NCBI RefSeq assembly: GCF_904849725.1
Contig: NC_058523.1
Coordinates: 166,824,689 to 166,888,688, forward strand
Source: Hordeum vulgare subsp. vulgare
Lineage: Eukaryota > Streptophyta > Magnoliopsida > Poales > Poaceae
DNA: 64,000 nucleotides
Direction of reading: 5' to 3'
The position numbers and the translations under genes were made by a program. The stretch's first letter is position 1. Every line of letters begins with the position of its first letter. Shown here in pieces: positions 12,660-24,073 of the stretch. The notes beneath the pieces were generated by a model. The model was given only the letters and a program-made list of their open reading frames with translations. It did no database searches and had not been told where the DNA came from.

Positions 12660-13030
12660 TAAATTTAAGGAAAGGAGGATCGTGGAATACTAGGTGCCTT
12701 CCATGGGAGGATATGGATTCATGGCTGCACCTCCCGTGATGCCTATGCTTTAAGCCTGTCGGCGGAGGAGGGAGTCGAGGTCGGGCTGCAAGGTAGTGAC
12801 ATCAGCCGGATCGAATACGTAGAGGAATATTGGGTTGCTCACGAGTGTGGGAAGCAGCAACGTCGGAACTCGGAAGTAAGCCGACCTAGCCGTCGTCGAA
12901 CCGCAGAAGCACCCGATCTGGGGACTGCAAGGGATACGGTAGTTGGTGTAACAATAACACCGTGGGGGTAGGGTTCCTTAGTGGGTTGGGCCAAACGAAT
13001 CAGATCGTGAGACGCCATCTTATTTCGTCT
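12660..13030 (-). pseudogene. GC-rich coding-like fragment inside the CACTA element
   Basis: A GC-rich island in an otherwise AT-rich transposon. On the minus strand an ATG in the context of MASHDLIRLAQPTKEPYPHG (from 13,018) opens a frame that ends at 12,839. In another frame a run reading SNPIFLYVFDPADVTTLQP (about 12,845-12,789) continues to a stop near 12,752. The mix of frames suggests a decayed exon, perhaps a captured host gene piece. CACTA elements are known to capture host gene fragments. I do not recognise the protein, and chance ORFs in GC-rich DNA remain possible. Confidence 0.3.
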
Positions 13031-13649
13031 CAAATAACGTCTTAATTAATTTTTATTTAGTCTAAATTAGTTTTTTATTTTTCAAGTTTCTGACGTACCT
13101 TCAGCGTCTTAAAGAAACGTCTATACGTGTCCTATGGAAAAGAATGTTGAGACGTAGTAGAGGGCGTCTATAAATAAACGTCTTTAGGAGACTATTTTCT
13201 TGTAGTGTCTCCTTAGCTCAAGGAGAATACGGTAGGGATTGTGTGTCCTTTGGTTTCAATACCAAGCCGCTCCAAACCAGATGTACAACTGTCACAGCAG
13301 TTCGAACTAGGTCATCAACAACTGTCTTCACTCTGATACATGTTCTATTTCTTCAACTCTTTTAATTCATCAATATTGCATGTTGAAGACTTTCATTGTC
13401 ACTGTTTGATGCATTTGCTGAAGATTTTCTCTGAATTCCCTCAACCTCAAATTCTTCCTACCCGTTAATCTTCACCTGCTTATTCTGTGCCTGCGTACTG
13501 TGCAAACTATTTTTCATAATCCTCATCAAGAAAATTGTTGTTGTAATCTTTGCACCTCTGATCCTGCGTTGTTTCCGCTGCACGTTATTCAGCGATGAAA
13601 TTCTAAAGATCGCCTATTCACGCCCTCTAGTCGATATAACGCACTTTCA

Positions 13650-14228
13650 TCACCTAAAGATCGTCATCTATTGCCTGTTAAAAGAATCATGAGATACCTA
13701 ATACATACACTAATCTTTGGCATTCGGTATCCCAATGGATCTTCTTTTAATCTTGTTGGCTATTACGACTCGGACTATGCCGGCAACAAGGTTGGTAGAA
13801 AATCCACCTCAGGTACATGTCAATTTATTGGGAGATCTCTTGTGTCTTGGTCATCCAAGAAACAAAACTCGGTATCTTTATGTGATGCCGAAGCTGAATA
13901 TATAGTCGTCGGATCATGCTGTGCGCAATTATTATGGATGGCTCAAACTCTTAAGGATTACGACATTCATGTTAGAAATGTTACATTGTTGTGTGACAAT
14001 GAAAGTGCTATTAAAATTGCCTATAATCATGTGAAATATTCTCAAACGAAACTTATTCAACTAGGACTTCATTTCATTCACGATCATGTTGGTAAGGGAG
14101 ATATAGATCTTAAGCATGTTCGTATGGACAAACAATTAGCTCCATTCTTTACGAAACCACTTGATGAGAATGTATTTTGTCATTTGAGGAGTGATTTGAA
14201 CATAATTGATGCTTCAAAATTGAGCTAG
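13650..14228 (+). pseudogene. C2+ Copia RNase H fragment
   Basis: Translation from 13,650 reads SPKDRHLLPVKRIMRYL, the linker that precedes RNase H in Copia polyproteins. It continues through DSDYAGNKVGRKSTSGTCQF, AEAEYIVVGSCCAQLLWMAQ, LLCDNESAIKIAY and TKPLDENVFCHLRSDLNI to a stop at 14,226-14,228. This segment has no internal stop. The upstream RT part lies left of the window because C1 inserted exactly at this point. Some conserved residues are changed, such as LAPFF where ADIF is usual. It cannot act alone. Confidence 0.9.
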
Positions 14229-16302
14229 ACTCACTCGGATGCATGCAAGGGCATGAGCTTGATTGACTATTACATGAAGCTATTGACTTGACACTATCTT
14301 ATATCTTCGAAAACTATGCTCCCTTGTATTGCATATAACCTTTTGTAGGTACTTGTAAGAAATACACTTCACAAGATTTCTATCAAATCACATCAAAATC
14401 AATCTTGACATAGCTAAGTATCAACAATCCCCTCTTCGGAGATGGAGGAAGAAGACAACAAAATCCTATCCTTGACAATTATATGATAATGAAGTTCACT
14501 CATGTCCTTTGGATATATTATGTTCTTCCTTGCATGTCTAACCATTATAGGTGAAAAGTGAACCAAAACGACAAGGATAGCTCCTAACTCAAGATGATCA
14601 TCATCAAATTTGAGGATCCATGACAAGTTCACCTACATGCCACATCAACAACATCCTTCGAAGATATGCACTCATATTATTGATAAAGCTTTGCACCAAG
14701 TCATGAGGTAAAGAAACTCAAGTGATATGAAGACACTAAAACCTTAATCAAAAAATGGTTACCCCATTTTTTCACTTAACGATGAATATGACCTATGATC
14801 AAGCATTCTTGCTTGACTCCTCTAGTCAAATACTCTAATATAGGTTACCCAGTCACCTCCCTACATCTACATGGAGATTATTGTATGGTTCACATTTGTC
14901 CTTGCATGCTTTCCTAGAAGCATTCAATTCTCATCTATTTGTATGTATATTTAAAAAAATAAAAAAAATGTTTTATCTTCTTTTCTTTCACAATTGGAAT
15001 TTTGTGTCTATTTTCAGTTAGGAGTTGATTTTCACCGATCTGGGAAACTCGGTCCAACCGATTTCTCACACACGCCTGCTTTTCATTCTCACTTCTACTG
15101 AATCACATTGCCTGAGTGACTCCAATATTATCACTGCCTTTGTTTTCTAATATTTTCTGAACTTTTATCATAGGGGGAGAAATATTAGCAATGATCCCAT
15201 GATTCATTACCTTTTAAGATCTTATTGAAAAATTTATGAAACAAAATCCGGTTACATTTTTTGGGGGGAGAAAACTTCTCTTGGAGGAGAAATCCTGAGT
15301 GATCCCATACAATATAAGAGGGGGAAACATCCAGGATCCCTACCATAGGGGGTGATAGTTCAAGTAACTCTTATCTATATTAAAGGGGGAGAACATTCAA
15401 TGAACCCTTTCCTACTAATTAAGGGGGGGGGGGGGAAGTCAAATTCAAGGAACCCTTGTCAAAGAGAGAAGTATCAAGGATCCCTTTCTCTCAATGGGCC
15501 CTTACCATATGACCTTTTTGGAAATTTATGCCAAAGGGGGAGAAATGTCAAAAATGTCAAAGCTTCAATGAACCTACATAAATGGGAGAAATATCAACGA
15601 TAATCTTACACAAAAGGGGGATAAATATATATAGGGGAGATATATGTTCTTAAGGGGAGATGTATCAAACCGTACATATTAAGGGGGGAGAGATAAAACT
15701 GTTTCAGATATCATTGATATTGGATTGAACTTGTCTTGCACTTCCTACTCCCAATATCTACATCCTATGATTGAGGGGGAGAGGAAATTATTACAAATTC
15801 ATCCTTATGTAATAAAGTTCTTAATTCTCTTGGAGACATATCTATATTCAAATCCTATTTTCAATATCTTTTCCATATCTTGGTACTTTTGAAGCTCTTT
15901 TCATCTTTACAATATAGTACTCTTGTGTTATCTAACATTTGTTTTCCCAAGTGTATTCCTACTGCTATGATGCTCAAGAACCTCAAGGTAAGTATATGCA
16001 TCATATCCTTGTTCATGATGATCTCTTATCTCTTGCACATATTGTTTGCAAGAGTGAGTATTGAACATGGAAGTTCTTCATTCAGATATGTTTGATGCAT
16101 ATGGCCAAGATTTTTATGACTTGGCTTGTCCTTCTACCATGTGTGTGCCCATAGAGTCCAAAGCAACTATCCTTTAAAAGGGATTGCACACATTTAGGGG
16201 GAGCTTGTACTAGTCATGTTTCTTTGCAAGCTGTCATATTCTAATGTTTATCTTTATTTGATTCTTTGAGTGTATGTTGTCATCAATTACAAAAAAGAAG
16301 GA
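14229..16302 (+). other. C2+ 3' region with a long array of polypurine tracts
   Basis: About 2 kb without a gene. It holds about a dozen AGGGGGAG-like purine tracts between 15,170 and 16,200 (for example near 15,174, 15,262, 15,385, 15,420, 15,533, 15,615, 15,681, 15,773 and 16,195). One, at 15,423-15,436, has grown to a run of about 14 G. The tract nearest the LTR (AAAAAAGAAGGA, 16,290-16,301) is less pure. This array matches the multiplied polypurine tracts reported for Sireviruses. No extra 3' ORF is seen in this family. Confidence 0.75.
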
Positions 16303-17807
16303 TGTTGAAAGAACATATGCTCCCTTGGTGGTTTTGATAATTCATAACAACATACATTGTCTCTTGGACTAACACTTTTACGTAGTATGTTTCACGTTTA
16401 GTCCACAAAGAGCTTTGGCTATAGGATTGAGTGGAGATCCCCCTTTGATGAAGGAAGGTATAGTATTGGCTAAATCTTCAAGCAAGAACACTCTTCATTT
16501 TACACTTTGGGATAAATCACATTTGAGTCCATAGGAAAGACAATACTATTGAAAGGGGATGGTTCCATAAGTGCTTACAGATAGCCACCAAAAATACTAA
16601 ACCACTCTTCCACAAAATATATCTGTCCCAAGCGAAATATCCAAAATTGGTGCCACCAACATTTATCACTCGGCCATACCGATTTTAGAGTTAGACAGAT
16701 CCCAACCAAACCCTACCTTTTTGGTGCAACCGAATGTGCATCGGTGCTACTGAGTTCGAGTAACCAACCTAGTGTTGCCTCGATACACAAAATCGATTTT
16801 TTTTAGTTTTTTTAATGGTGTCACCGAGTTGTGCCATCTGACGTTAGTCACCTTTTCGGTTCTACCGTGTTGTGTATATCGGTTCCACCAGGATTCAAAG
16901 TTGCTACCTTTTGAGCAAGTCGGTACCATCGAGTTTGGAACTTTAGTGTCACCGAGTTGGTCAATTATGGTGTAGCGGTTGGATTTTGGGCTTACCCATA
17001 TATACCTCTCCACCTACCTCTCATTCATAGAGGAAGAACTCATATGACACTTACACTTGCCAGATCCATTTTTCTGAGAGAGACCCACATACTGATGTGT
17101 TGAGATCAAGAAAGTCCATTCCTACCATTTGAACCTTGATTTCTAGCCTCCCCAAGTTGCTTTCCATAATATCAATCTCTCCTACCCCAGTCAAATCCGA
17201 GAAAGAGTGATTGAGTGTTGAGGAGACTATCTTTAGAAGCACAACATCAAGGATTTCATTGTTCTACGACATCTATTACCTTTTGGAGGGTGGTGCCTCC
17301 TAGATTGGTTAGGCGTCGCTTGGTTGCCTCGTACTTCATGTTGTGGATTTGAACCAAGATGTTTGTAAGGGCAAGGAGATTGCCTACTTCATGAAGATCT
17401 ATCGTGAGTGAGGCTAGTCCTGTGAGGACGGAAGCCGTGGTGGAATAGACAAGGCCGCTTCTTCGTGCACCCCTTGTGGGTGGAGCCCTCCATGGACTCT
17501 CGCAGCCGTTACCCTCCATGGGTTGAAGTCTCCGCTGACATGGACGCACGATAGCGCCACCTACCGGAACCATGCCAAAAATCGTCGTGTCAACTTCTTT
17601 GCATTTGATCTTCCTAAACTCTACTCGTGACTACATGTGCAAAGTATTTACTTTTCCGCTTCCATACTTGTTGTCTAGCATGTGTAGGGTGCACTAGACT
17701 TGTTAGAATCGCTAAAATATGCCAACCATTAAATTGGGAAAAGTCTAGGATTTTAATTATGCAAGTAGTCTATTCACCCCCTTCTAGACACCTCTTCTAT
17801 CGATCTC
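16303..17807 (+). mobile_element. C2+ 3' LTR
   Basis: Starts TGTTGAAAGAACATATGC after a purine tract and ends TCTATCGATCTCA where C3 RNase H sequence begins. About 1.5 kb. The inverted copy at 20,061-21,578 matches it at about 80% by eye, so the two come from different, old insertions. The exact last base is uncertain by a few positions. Short ORFs inside it are not conserved. Confidence 0.75.
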
Positions 17808-18314
17808 ACACTATGGTACCCCAAGGATGCCAAGTTTGATCTCATTGGGTACACATATGCGGATTGGGACGGAGACAAGGTGGGAATAAAGTCCAACTCT
17901 GGGGCATGTTGGTTTCTTGGATGCTACTTTGTAAGTTCCTCCTCGAAGAAGCAAAATTTTATCTCCCTATCCACTACTGAAGCCGAATATATTGCAACCG
18001 CAAGCTGAACACAATTGCTAAGGATGAGGCAGACTTTGAAGTACTATGGTATAACTTAGAGACATGTGCCTCTACTATGCGACAATGAAAGTGCCATCAA
18101 GATTGCTGAAAGCCCTAGTGATCACTATCGCACCAAGCACATTCACATTCGGTATCACTTCTTAAGATACCATGTGCAAAAGGGTGACATTGACATTGCT
18201 CATGTTGGTATGGATATACAACTTGCTGACATTTTCACCAAACCACTGGATGAATGTAGGTTCTGTCAACTTAGGCATGAACTTGGTATCCTGGATCTTG
18301 ATAGCATTATGTGA
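17808..18314 (+). pseudogene. C3 Copia RNase H fragment
   Basis: The frame opens with LWYPKDAKFDLIGY (about 17,812) and continues TYADWDGDKVG, STTEAEYIATAS, LLCDNESAIKIAE, HIRYHFLRYHVQKGDI and ADIFTKPLDECRFCQLRHEL to a stop at 18,312. In-frame stops occur at about 18,006 and 18,057. It is a third Copia family: it differs in sequence from the C1 and C2 RNase H segments. The rest of its pol lies left of the window, beyond the C2+ insertion. Confidence 0.88.
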
Positions 18315-18809
18315 AAGATTGCACACATGCATACATTTATCTTATGTCTTGTCTAGATGTATGCATTTATATCTAGGGGAAACACTCAATTCATGAGTTC
18401 CAGCACCCTATGTGATGCATACATAAACCAAACACTCTTAAAGTTACTACGATCACTTTTGTGACTTAGTACATTAAATTATGGAGTTGTGCCTATGGGC
18501 TCGAGGTTCATATCTTTGCGGTCTTATGCCACATTCCGTCAAACGTGGTGTCCATGACACCTGTCCTATGAGCAATAATTAGAGTATCTCTATCATAACA
18601 CATAAAGTCATCATTTCTTGGTATGGTTGTAATCATTGTGTCTATATATCACGGTTCATCATCACATTGTTGGGAACATCTGTGTCACTGAAACTACCTT
18701 CAAATTATCCTCTCGTACGTCCAGCCGCCCCCGATCGACCGACAGTCCCCAGACGTCCGACTGCCCCCGTTGTCCGACTCCCCCCGGTTGTACGACACTT
18801 AGGCCGCCC
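18315..18809 (+). other. C3 spacer after RNase H
   Basis: Non-coding stretch of about 500 bases; the last 100 bases are C-rich. No gene seen. Confidence 0.5.
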
Positions 18810-19090
18810 CTATATAAAACTTGGTGGGGGGGCTCGCGTGGCTGGACATAACCTAACTTCCCATGCCGCCCCATCTATATTTTTCCCTGCGTCGTTGGGC
18901 CATCACCGGGCCGCCGCCGGACGAACTCCGGCTGCTCCGCCGGCCCTCTCCCTCCAAATCTATGGCCTAAGGTAGCCTCTCTTTTACCCTTCCTCTTGCA
19001 CGGATTCTCACTCCAAAATTTCCACGAGTTTGTGGGATCTGAGAGTCTCTTATCTCATAGGTTGTTCGTCGTGTCTGTCGGCACCTCTCC
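18810..19090 (+). promoter_or_regulatory. Internal promoter-like block and leader upstream of the C3 3' ORF
   Basis: TATA box CTATATAAAAC at 18,810-18,820, followed by a strongly GC-rich leader (about 18,825-18,965). Then comes a possible 90-base intron (donor AAG/GTAGCC at about 18,970, acceptor CTCATAG/GT at about 19,059) ahead of the ATG at 19,091. The layout matches the block upstream of the C1 3' ORF, although the sequences do not obviously align. Promoter activity is inferred. Confidence 0.5.
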
Positions 19091-20060
19091 ATGTTGAGGA
19101 TAAAGCACACCGGGCTCAAGACCCCCGTAGGATCGTCTGCCCGTGCCTCTCGTTGTGATAGGTCGGACGACTCCCAAGACCGAGCTCGTCCTCGAAAGCG
19201 CATTGCCAAGCGTCCCATTCGGGAGGTTTTTTCTTCTTCGGAGGGCTCTGACTATGAAGAAGACATGGGTTATGAAGAACGAGACGAATATGCCAAAATT
19301 CGCATTAATACCCCAAAGCATGGCACTAGGAGGCCCTCGTACAAGCCTCCTCCTCCTCTGATCAGCCTCAAGGTGATGTTCGTCACATCTCTCTTCAAAC
19401 CCTCCCTCTCTCGGTCGCGAAATAAAGGATTGCACCCTAGGTTCCAAGCTAGCCTACCTTAAGATGCATCGTGATATTGATCAGATTACTGTTGAGAATG
19501 ACTCTATGGACTCTCGTTTCTATACGAATGTTTAGGTCGACATTTTCCCCACTGTCATTGTCCCCAAGGGTCTGTCTGTTCATCACTACATTGATTTAGA
19601 GCATATTCGCGCTCACCCGGCGAAATATCCTGGTGCGATTGCACTCATTGAATCTTCTGGTCTTGTTGCCTCGTTTGCCTTTAAACATGATTTCAATCAT
19701 GCTGCCATCCATTAGTTCTATGACACTTGTTTCTTTGGTCCTAACAAAACTATCACTTGGATTATGTGTGACACCGAGCTCTCCTCTACATATTCTCAGT
19801 TTGGCGATGCTCTTGGTTGTCCTGACTCTGGGTTCAAAATCCAGAAGGATGATCCTCATCATTCACCCAAAACTGCTGAGGCTTGTGGCTATCTTCTAAA
19901 ATCCCTTGATGAACTTGACGATGATGAAAAGGGCAAGGATTTAAATCAAGTCTCTATTTGGTGGCCTCCCTTCTTTATCATTTTCATTATGTCATTCGCA
20001 CCATCCATCCCAAAAAGGGTGACAAAGGGACCTGAAGCAGGTACTATATTGATCTTGAGG
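19091..20060 (+). pseudogene. C3 extra 3' ORF, truncated by the C2- insertion
   Basis: Starts MLRIKHTGLKTPVGSSARAS, a basic N-terminus with Arg/Lys clusters (RPRKRIAKRP), then an acidic Ser/Glu/Tyr stretch. A frameshift near 19,440 moves the reading into the frame containing HIRAHPAKYPGAIALIESSG, FYDTCFFGPNKTITW, FGDALGCPDSGF and LLKSLDELDDDEKGKDLNQV. Stops lie near 19,533 and 19,713. It is cut off at about 20,060 by the LTR of C2-. The central block resembles the conserved domain in plant retroelement 3' ORFs often annotated as putative plant transposon protein. Molecular function unknown. Confidence 0.65.
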
Positions 20061-21578
20061 GATCGATAGAATATGTGTCTAGAAAGGGTTGAATAGACTA
20101 CATGTCAAAATAAAATTCCTAGCCTAACCCAATTTTAAGGAAGGCAGAAAATCAGTAGTTCTATCAAGTCTAGTGCACCCTACACATGCTAGTCAACATA
20201 TATGGTAGCTGAAAACTAAAGACTTTGCACATGTAAAGGAGTATAGTTTAGGAGATCAAACGCAAAGGGGTTGACATGGCGATTTTTGGCATGGTTCCGA
20301 TAGGTGGCGCTATCATATGTCCATGTTAGTGGAGATTTCAACCAACGGAGGGTAACGGTTGTGAGGGTCCATGGAGGGCTCCACCCACAAGGGATCCATG
20401 AAGAAGCGGCCTTGTCTATTCCACCCCGGCTCCCTCCCATGAAGGACTAGCCTTACTCACGGTAGATCTTCACGAAGTAGGTGATCTCCTTGGCTTGACA
20501 AACATCTTGGTTCCACTCCACAACACGAAGTAGGAGGCTCCCAAGCGACACCTAAGAAATCTAGGAGGCACCACCCTCCAAAAGGTAATAGATGTGGTAG
20601 ATCAATCAACTCCTTGCTCTTAATCTTCTAAAGATAGTCTCCTAAACACAAAATCACTCTCTCATAGAATATACATGGGTAGGAGAGATTGATTTGGTGG
20701 AAAGCAGTTTGGGGAGGCTAGAGATCAAGTTTCAAATGGTTGGATTGGAATATCTTGGTCTCAACACATGAGTAGGTGGTTCTCTCTCAGAAAATGGATG
20801 TGGCAATGAAGTTTGTGTACTGATTGCTTTTCCCACGATTGAGAGGTGGATGAAGGGGTATATATAGGCAGCACACAAAATCCAACCGTTACACCTAATG
20901 AGGCAAACTCGGTGACACCGAAGTTACAAACTTGGTGGTACCGATTAACAGAAAAAGCAGTAGTTTTGAATCTCGGTGGGACCCATATACACAACTCCGT
21001 GGCATCGAAAAGGTGGCTAACGGTCAGATCGCCAAACTTGGTGGCACCTATACTCAAACTCGTAAATTCCGATTTTGTCTACCGAGGCAACTGAATGTTG
21101 GTCGCACGAAACTCGTAGCACCGATATGGATTCGGTTGCACCGATTTGGAGGGAATGGCTAGGGTTTCTATCTAAGGTCAAACTCAGTGGGTCCAAAATG
21201 TTGAAGTTGGTGACACCGAATTTGAGTATGTGGAATTGGACATAATGGTTATGTGGGAAAAATGACTGAGTATTTTGGTAGCTAAGTTTGAGCACTTTGA
21301 GCAATCAGTTCATTTGATGACCTCACCCCCTTTTATAGTATTGGCTTTCCTATGGACTCAAAAGTGATTTCTCACAAACATAAAATGAAGAGTCTTATAG
21401 CTTGAATCTTGAGCCAATCCTATTCCTTTCTTGCATCAAGGGGTATCTCCACATAGACCTTTAGCTAAAGCTCTCCATGGACTATTCCTGAAATGTCTAC
21501 GTAAAAGTGTTAGTCCAAGAGACAGTGTATGTTGTCATGAATTAACAAAACCACCAAGGGAGCATATTGTGCTTTAAA
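20061..21578 (-). mobile_element. C2- 3' LTR (inverted copy)
   Basis: Reverse-complement relative of the LTR at 16,303-17,807. The left edge TCGATAGAA mirrors the C2+ LTR end, and the right edge lies next to a polypurine tract read on the minus strand (AAAAAGGGAGAGA, about 21,580-21,592). The left boundary is uncertain by about 6 bases because host C3 sequence and LTR end look alike there. The other LTR is beyond the right end of the window. Confidence 0.75.
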
Positions 21579-23620
21579 TCTCTCCCTTTTTGCTAATTGA
21601 TGAAAACATACAAGCAAAGCTTCAAATAAAGACAAGTATTAAAATATGTCAACTTTGAAGGGAACATGACTGGTACAGGCTCCCCCTAAATGTGTGCAAT
21701 TCCTATAAAGGATAGTTGCTTTGGAATGCATAGACACACGCAAGGTAGAAGGACCAAACAAGTCATAGACATCCTGGCTATATGCATCAAACATATGTGA
21801 ATGAAGGACTTCCATGTTCAAGAATCCCTGTTGCAAACAATATGTGCAAGAAACAAGAGGTCATCATGAACAAGGATATGATGCATATAGGTACCTTGAG
21901 GATCTTGAGCGTCTTAACATAGGAGTACACTTGGGAAAGAAAATGTTAGATAACACAAGAGTACTTTGTTGTAAAGATGCAAAGAGCTTCAAAAGTACAA
22001 AGATATTGAAGACATATTGTAGATAGGATTTGATGAAAGGATATGTCTCCTAGAGAAATAAAAACTTTCTCCCCTAAGGATGAATATGTGATAATCTCCT
22101 CTCCCCGTGAATCATAACATTGGATATTGGCAGTAGGTAGGGTAAGATAAGTTCAAAGTAATAAAACAATTTTACCTCTCTCCCCCTTAATATGTAAGGT
22201 TTGATATATCTCCCTTCAGGTAGTTCTCCCTTTAGGTAGACCTTCCTTTGGGAACAAATATCTCCCCATTTGATATTTATTCTGCTTTTGTGTAAGCGTC
22301 TTCATGATATTTATCCCCTATAAATAGGTTCATTGGATGGAAGCATTGATATTTCTCCCCCTTTGTCATTAATTTCCAAAAAGGTCAGAGGGTAAGGGCT
22401 CATTGAGAGAAAGGGATCCTGGATACTTCTCTCTTTTATAAGGGTTCCTTGAATTTTTCTTCCCTCCCCTTTATAGTCTGTAGGGTTCATTCTATGTTCT
22501 CCCCCTTTCATACGGATAAGAGTTACTCGAACTATCTTCCCTTATGTTAGGGATCCTAGATGATTCTCCCTCTTATATTCTATGGGATCATTGAGATTTT
22601 TGTCCCCCAAGAGAAGTTTTCTCCCCTAGAAAAATAAAGCTAAAATGGATTTTGTCTCAGAATATTTTCAATAAGATGTTTGGAGGCAATGAAACATGGG
22701 ATCATTGATAGTATTTCTCCCCCTAAGGCAAAAATCCAGAAGAAAATATCAGAAAAGCTAAGGCAATTAAAATAAACTCCTTAACTGAAAATTTAAAGAA
22801 TTGTTTCAAGATGCCAATTGTAAAATATACCACTAGTGAAGGAAAACAAAAGTAAAAGATAAACGTAAGGTAGCAGCAAGATTTTTATTTTATTTTTGAC
22901 ATATATATATACATTTGGATGACAGTTGAATGGTTCCAAAATATTATGAAAGGTTAAATATGAACCATTCAATAATCTCCATCTAGATGTGGGGCGGTTA
23001 CTAGGTCACCTATATTAGAGCATTTCGCTTGAGGAGTCAAGAAAGGATGCTTGATCATAGGTCATACTCATCGCTAAGTTTGAAATGGGGTTACCATTTT
23101 TCAATTAAGCACATCAATGTCTTAATATCACTTGAGCTGCTTGACCTCATGAATTTGTGTAAAGCTTTATCAAGGATATGAGTACATGCCTTCGAATGAT
23201 GTTGATGACGTGGCATGTAGGTGAACTTGTTGTGGATGCTCAAAGTTGATGAAGATCATCTTGATTTGGGAGCTATCCATGTCGTGTGGTTCACTTTTCA
23301 CCTGCAATGGTTAGTCACGCAAGGAAGAACATGATATATCCAAATGACATGAGTGAAATTCAATATCGTAGAATTGGCAAGGATATGATTTCGTGTCTTC
23401 TTCCACCATCTCTGAAGAAAAGGTTGTTGATACTTGGCCATGTCAAGATTGCTTTTGATGTGAGTTGATTGCAATCTTGTCAAGTGTATTTCTTACAAGT
23501 ACCTACAAAAGGTTAGATGGTATACAAGGGAGCATAGTTTCCAAAATATAGGATAGTCATATCAATGGCATCATGGAATGGGCAATCAAGCTCATGCCCT
23601 TGCATGCATCCGAGAAAGTA
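21579..23620 (-). other. C2- 3' region with a polypurine tract array
   Basis: Counterpart of 14,229-16,302 on the opposite strand, with at least eleven CTCCCC/CTCCCT tracts (purine-rich on the minus strand) between about 21,680 and 22,715. A short (TA)n run is near 22,900. No gene seen. Confidence 0.7.
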
Positions 23621-24073
23621 TAGCTTAGGTTTGAAGCACCAATGATGTTCAACTCACTCCTCAAATGACAGAACACTTACTCATCAATGGAATCGGCTAA
23701 TTGTTTGTCAGTACGAACATGCTTGAGCTCTATATCTCCTATACCAACATGATAACGAATGAAATGATGTCGCACTTGGATGTGTTTTCTTCTAGAATGT
23801 TGCACAGGATTATAGGCAATCTTAATAGAACTTTCATTGTCACATGACAATGGAACTTTTCTAACATGAATGCCATAATCCTTAAGGGTTTGTGTCATCC
23901 GGAGTAATTGTGAACAACATGATCCAGCGGCAATGTATTCAACTTCAGCAGTAGATAAGGACACCTAGTTTTGTTTCTTGGATGGCCAAGACACAAGAGA
24001 TTCCCAAAAAATTGACATGTACCCGAGGTGGATTTTCTGTCAACCTTGTCTCTGGCATAGTCCGAGTCGGAAT
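23621..24073 (-). pseudogene. C2- Copia RNase H, C-terminal part
   Basis: Reads DSDYARDKVDRKSTSGTCQF, STAEVEYIAAGSCCSQLLRM, LSCDNESSIKIAYNPVQHS and DIELKHVRTDKQLADSIDE on the minus strand. A stop near 23,677 interrupts the usual TKPLDE/FCHLRSELNI ending, which is still recognisable to about 23,621. There is also a frame change near 23,970. The upstream part of the gene continues at 60,796 because the T element inserted between codons of GYSDSDYA. Confidence 0.88.
24069..24073. repeat. Left target site duplication GGAAT of element T
   Basis: GGAAT is repeated perfectly at 60,796-60,800, on the far side of the 36.7 kb composite. In both places the flanking sequence is one continuous Copia RNase H gene. 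Confidence 0.9.

Larger units (their letters stand above)
9772..13207. mobile_element. Non-autonomous CACTA (En/Spm-type) DNA transposon
   Basis: The right end reads TTTTCTTGTAGTG, the reverse complement of the classic grass CACTA terminus CACTACAAGAAAA. The left end reads CAATACAACAAAAA and matches it at 11 of the first 13 positions. Flanking triplets are TGT (9,769-9,771) and TCT (13,208-13,210), a 3-bp target duplication with one change. Both ends are loaded with the short word CGTCT/AGACG in both orientations (about 9,800-10,060 and 13,010-13,195). Such subterminal repeats are transposase-binding sites in CACTA elements. The interior is AT-rich and has no transposase, so it would need one supplied in trans. 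It inserted in the C1 LTR. Confidence 0.75.
8849..13649 (+). mobile_element. C1 3' LTR, split by a CACTA element
   Basis: Begins TGTAAGTGCATC immediately after the polypurine tract and ends ATAACGCACTTTCA just before C2 RNase H coding sequence resumes at 13,650. Removing the CACTA insert (9,772-13,207) leaves about 1,365 bases, a normal Copia LTR length. A TATA box, CTATAAAGA, is at 9,417-9,425. The 5' LTR and its target duplication lie left of the window, so the five bases TCACC after the LTR are only a candidate TSD. Confidence 0.8.

Noticed and set aside
19055..19447. 130-residue minus-strand ORF
   Set aside because: Antisense to the C3 3' ORF; no recognisable features.
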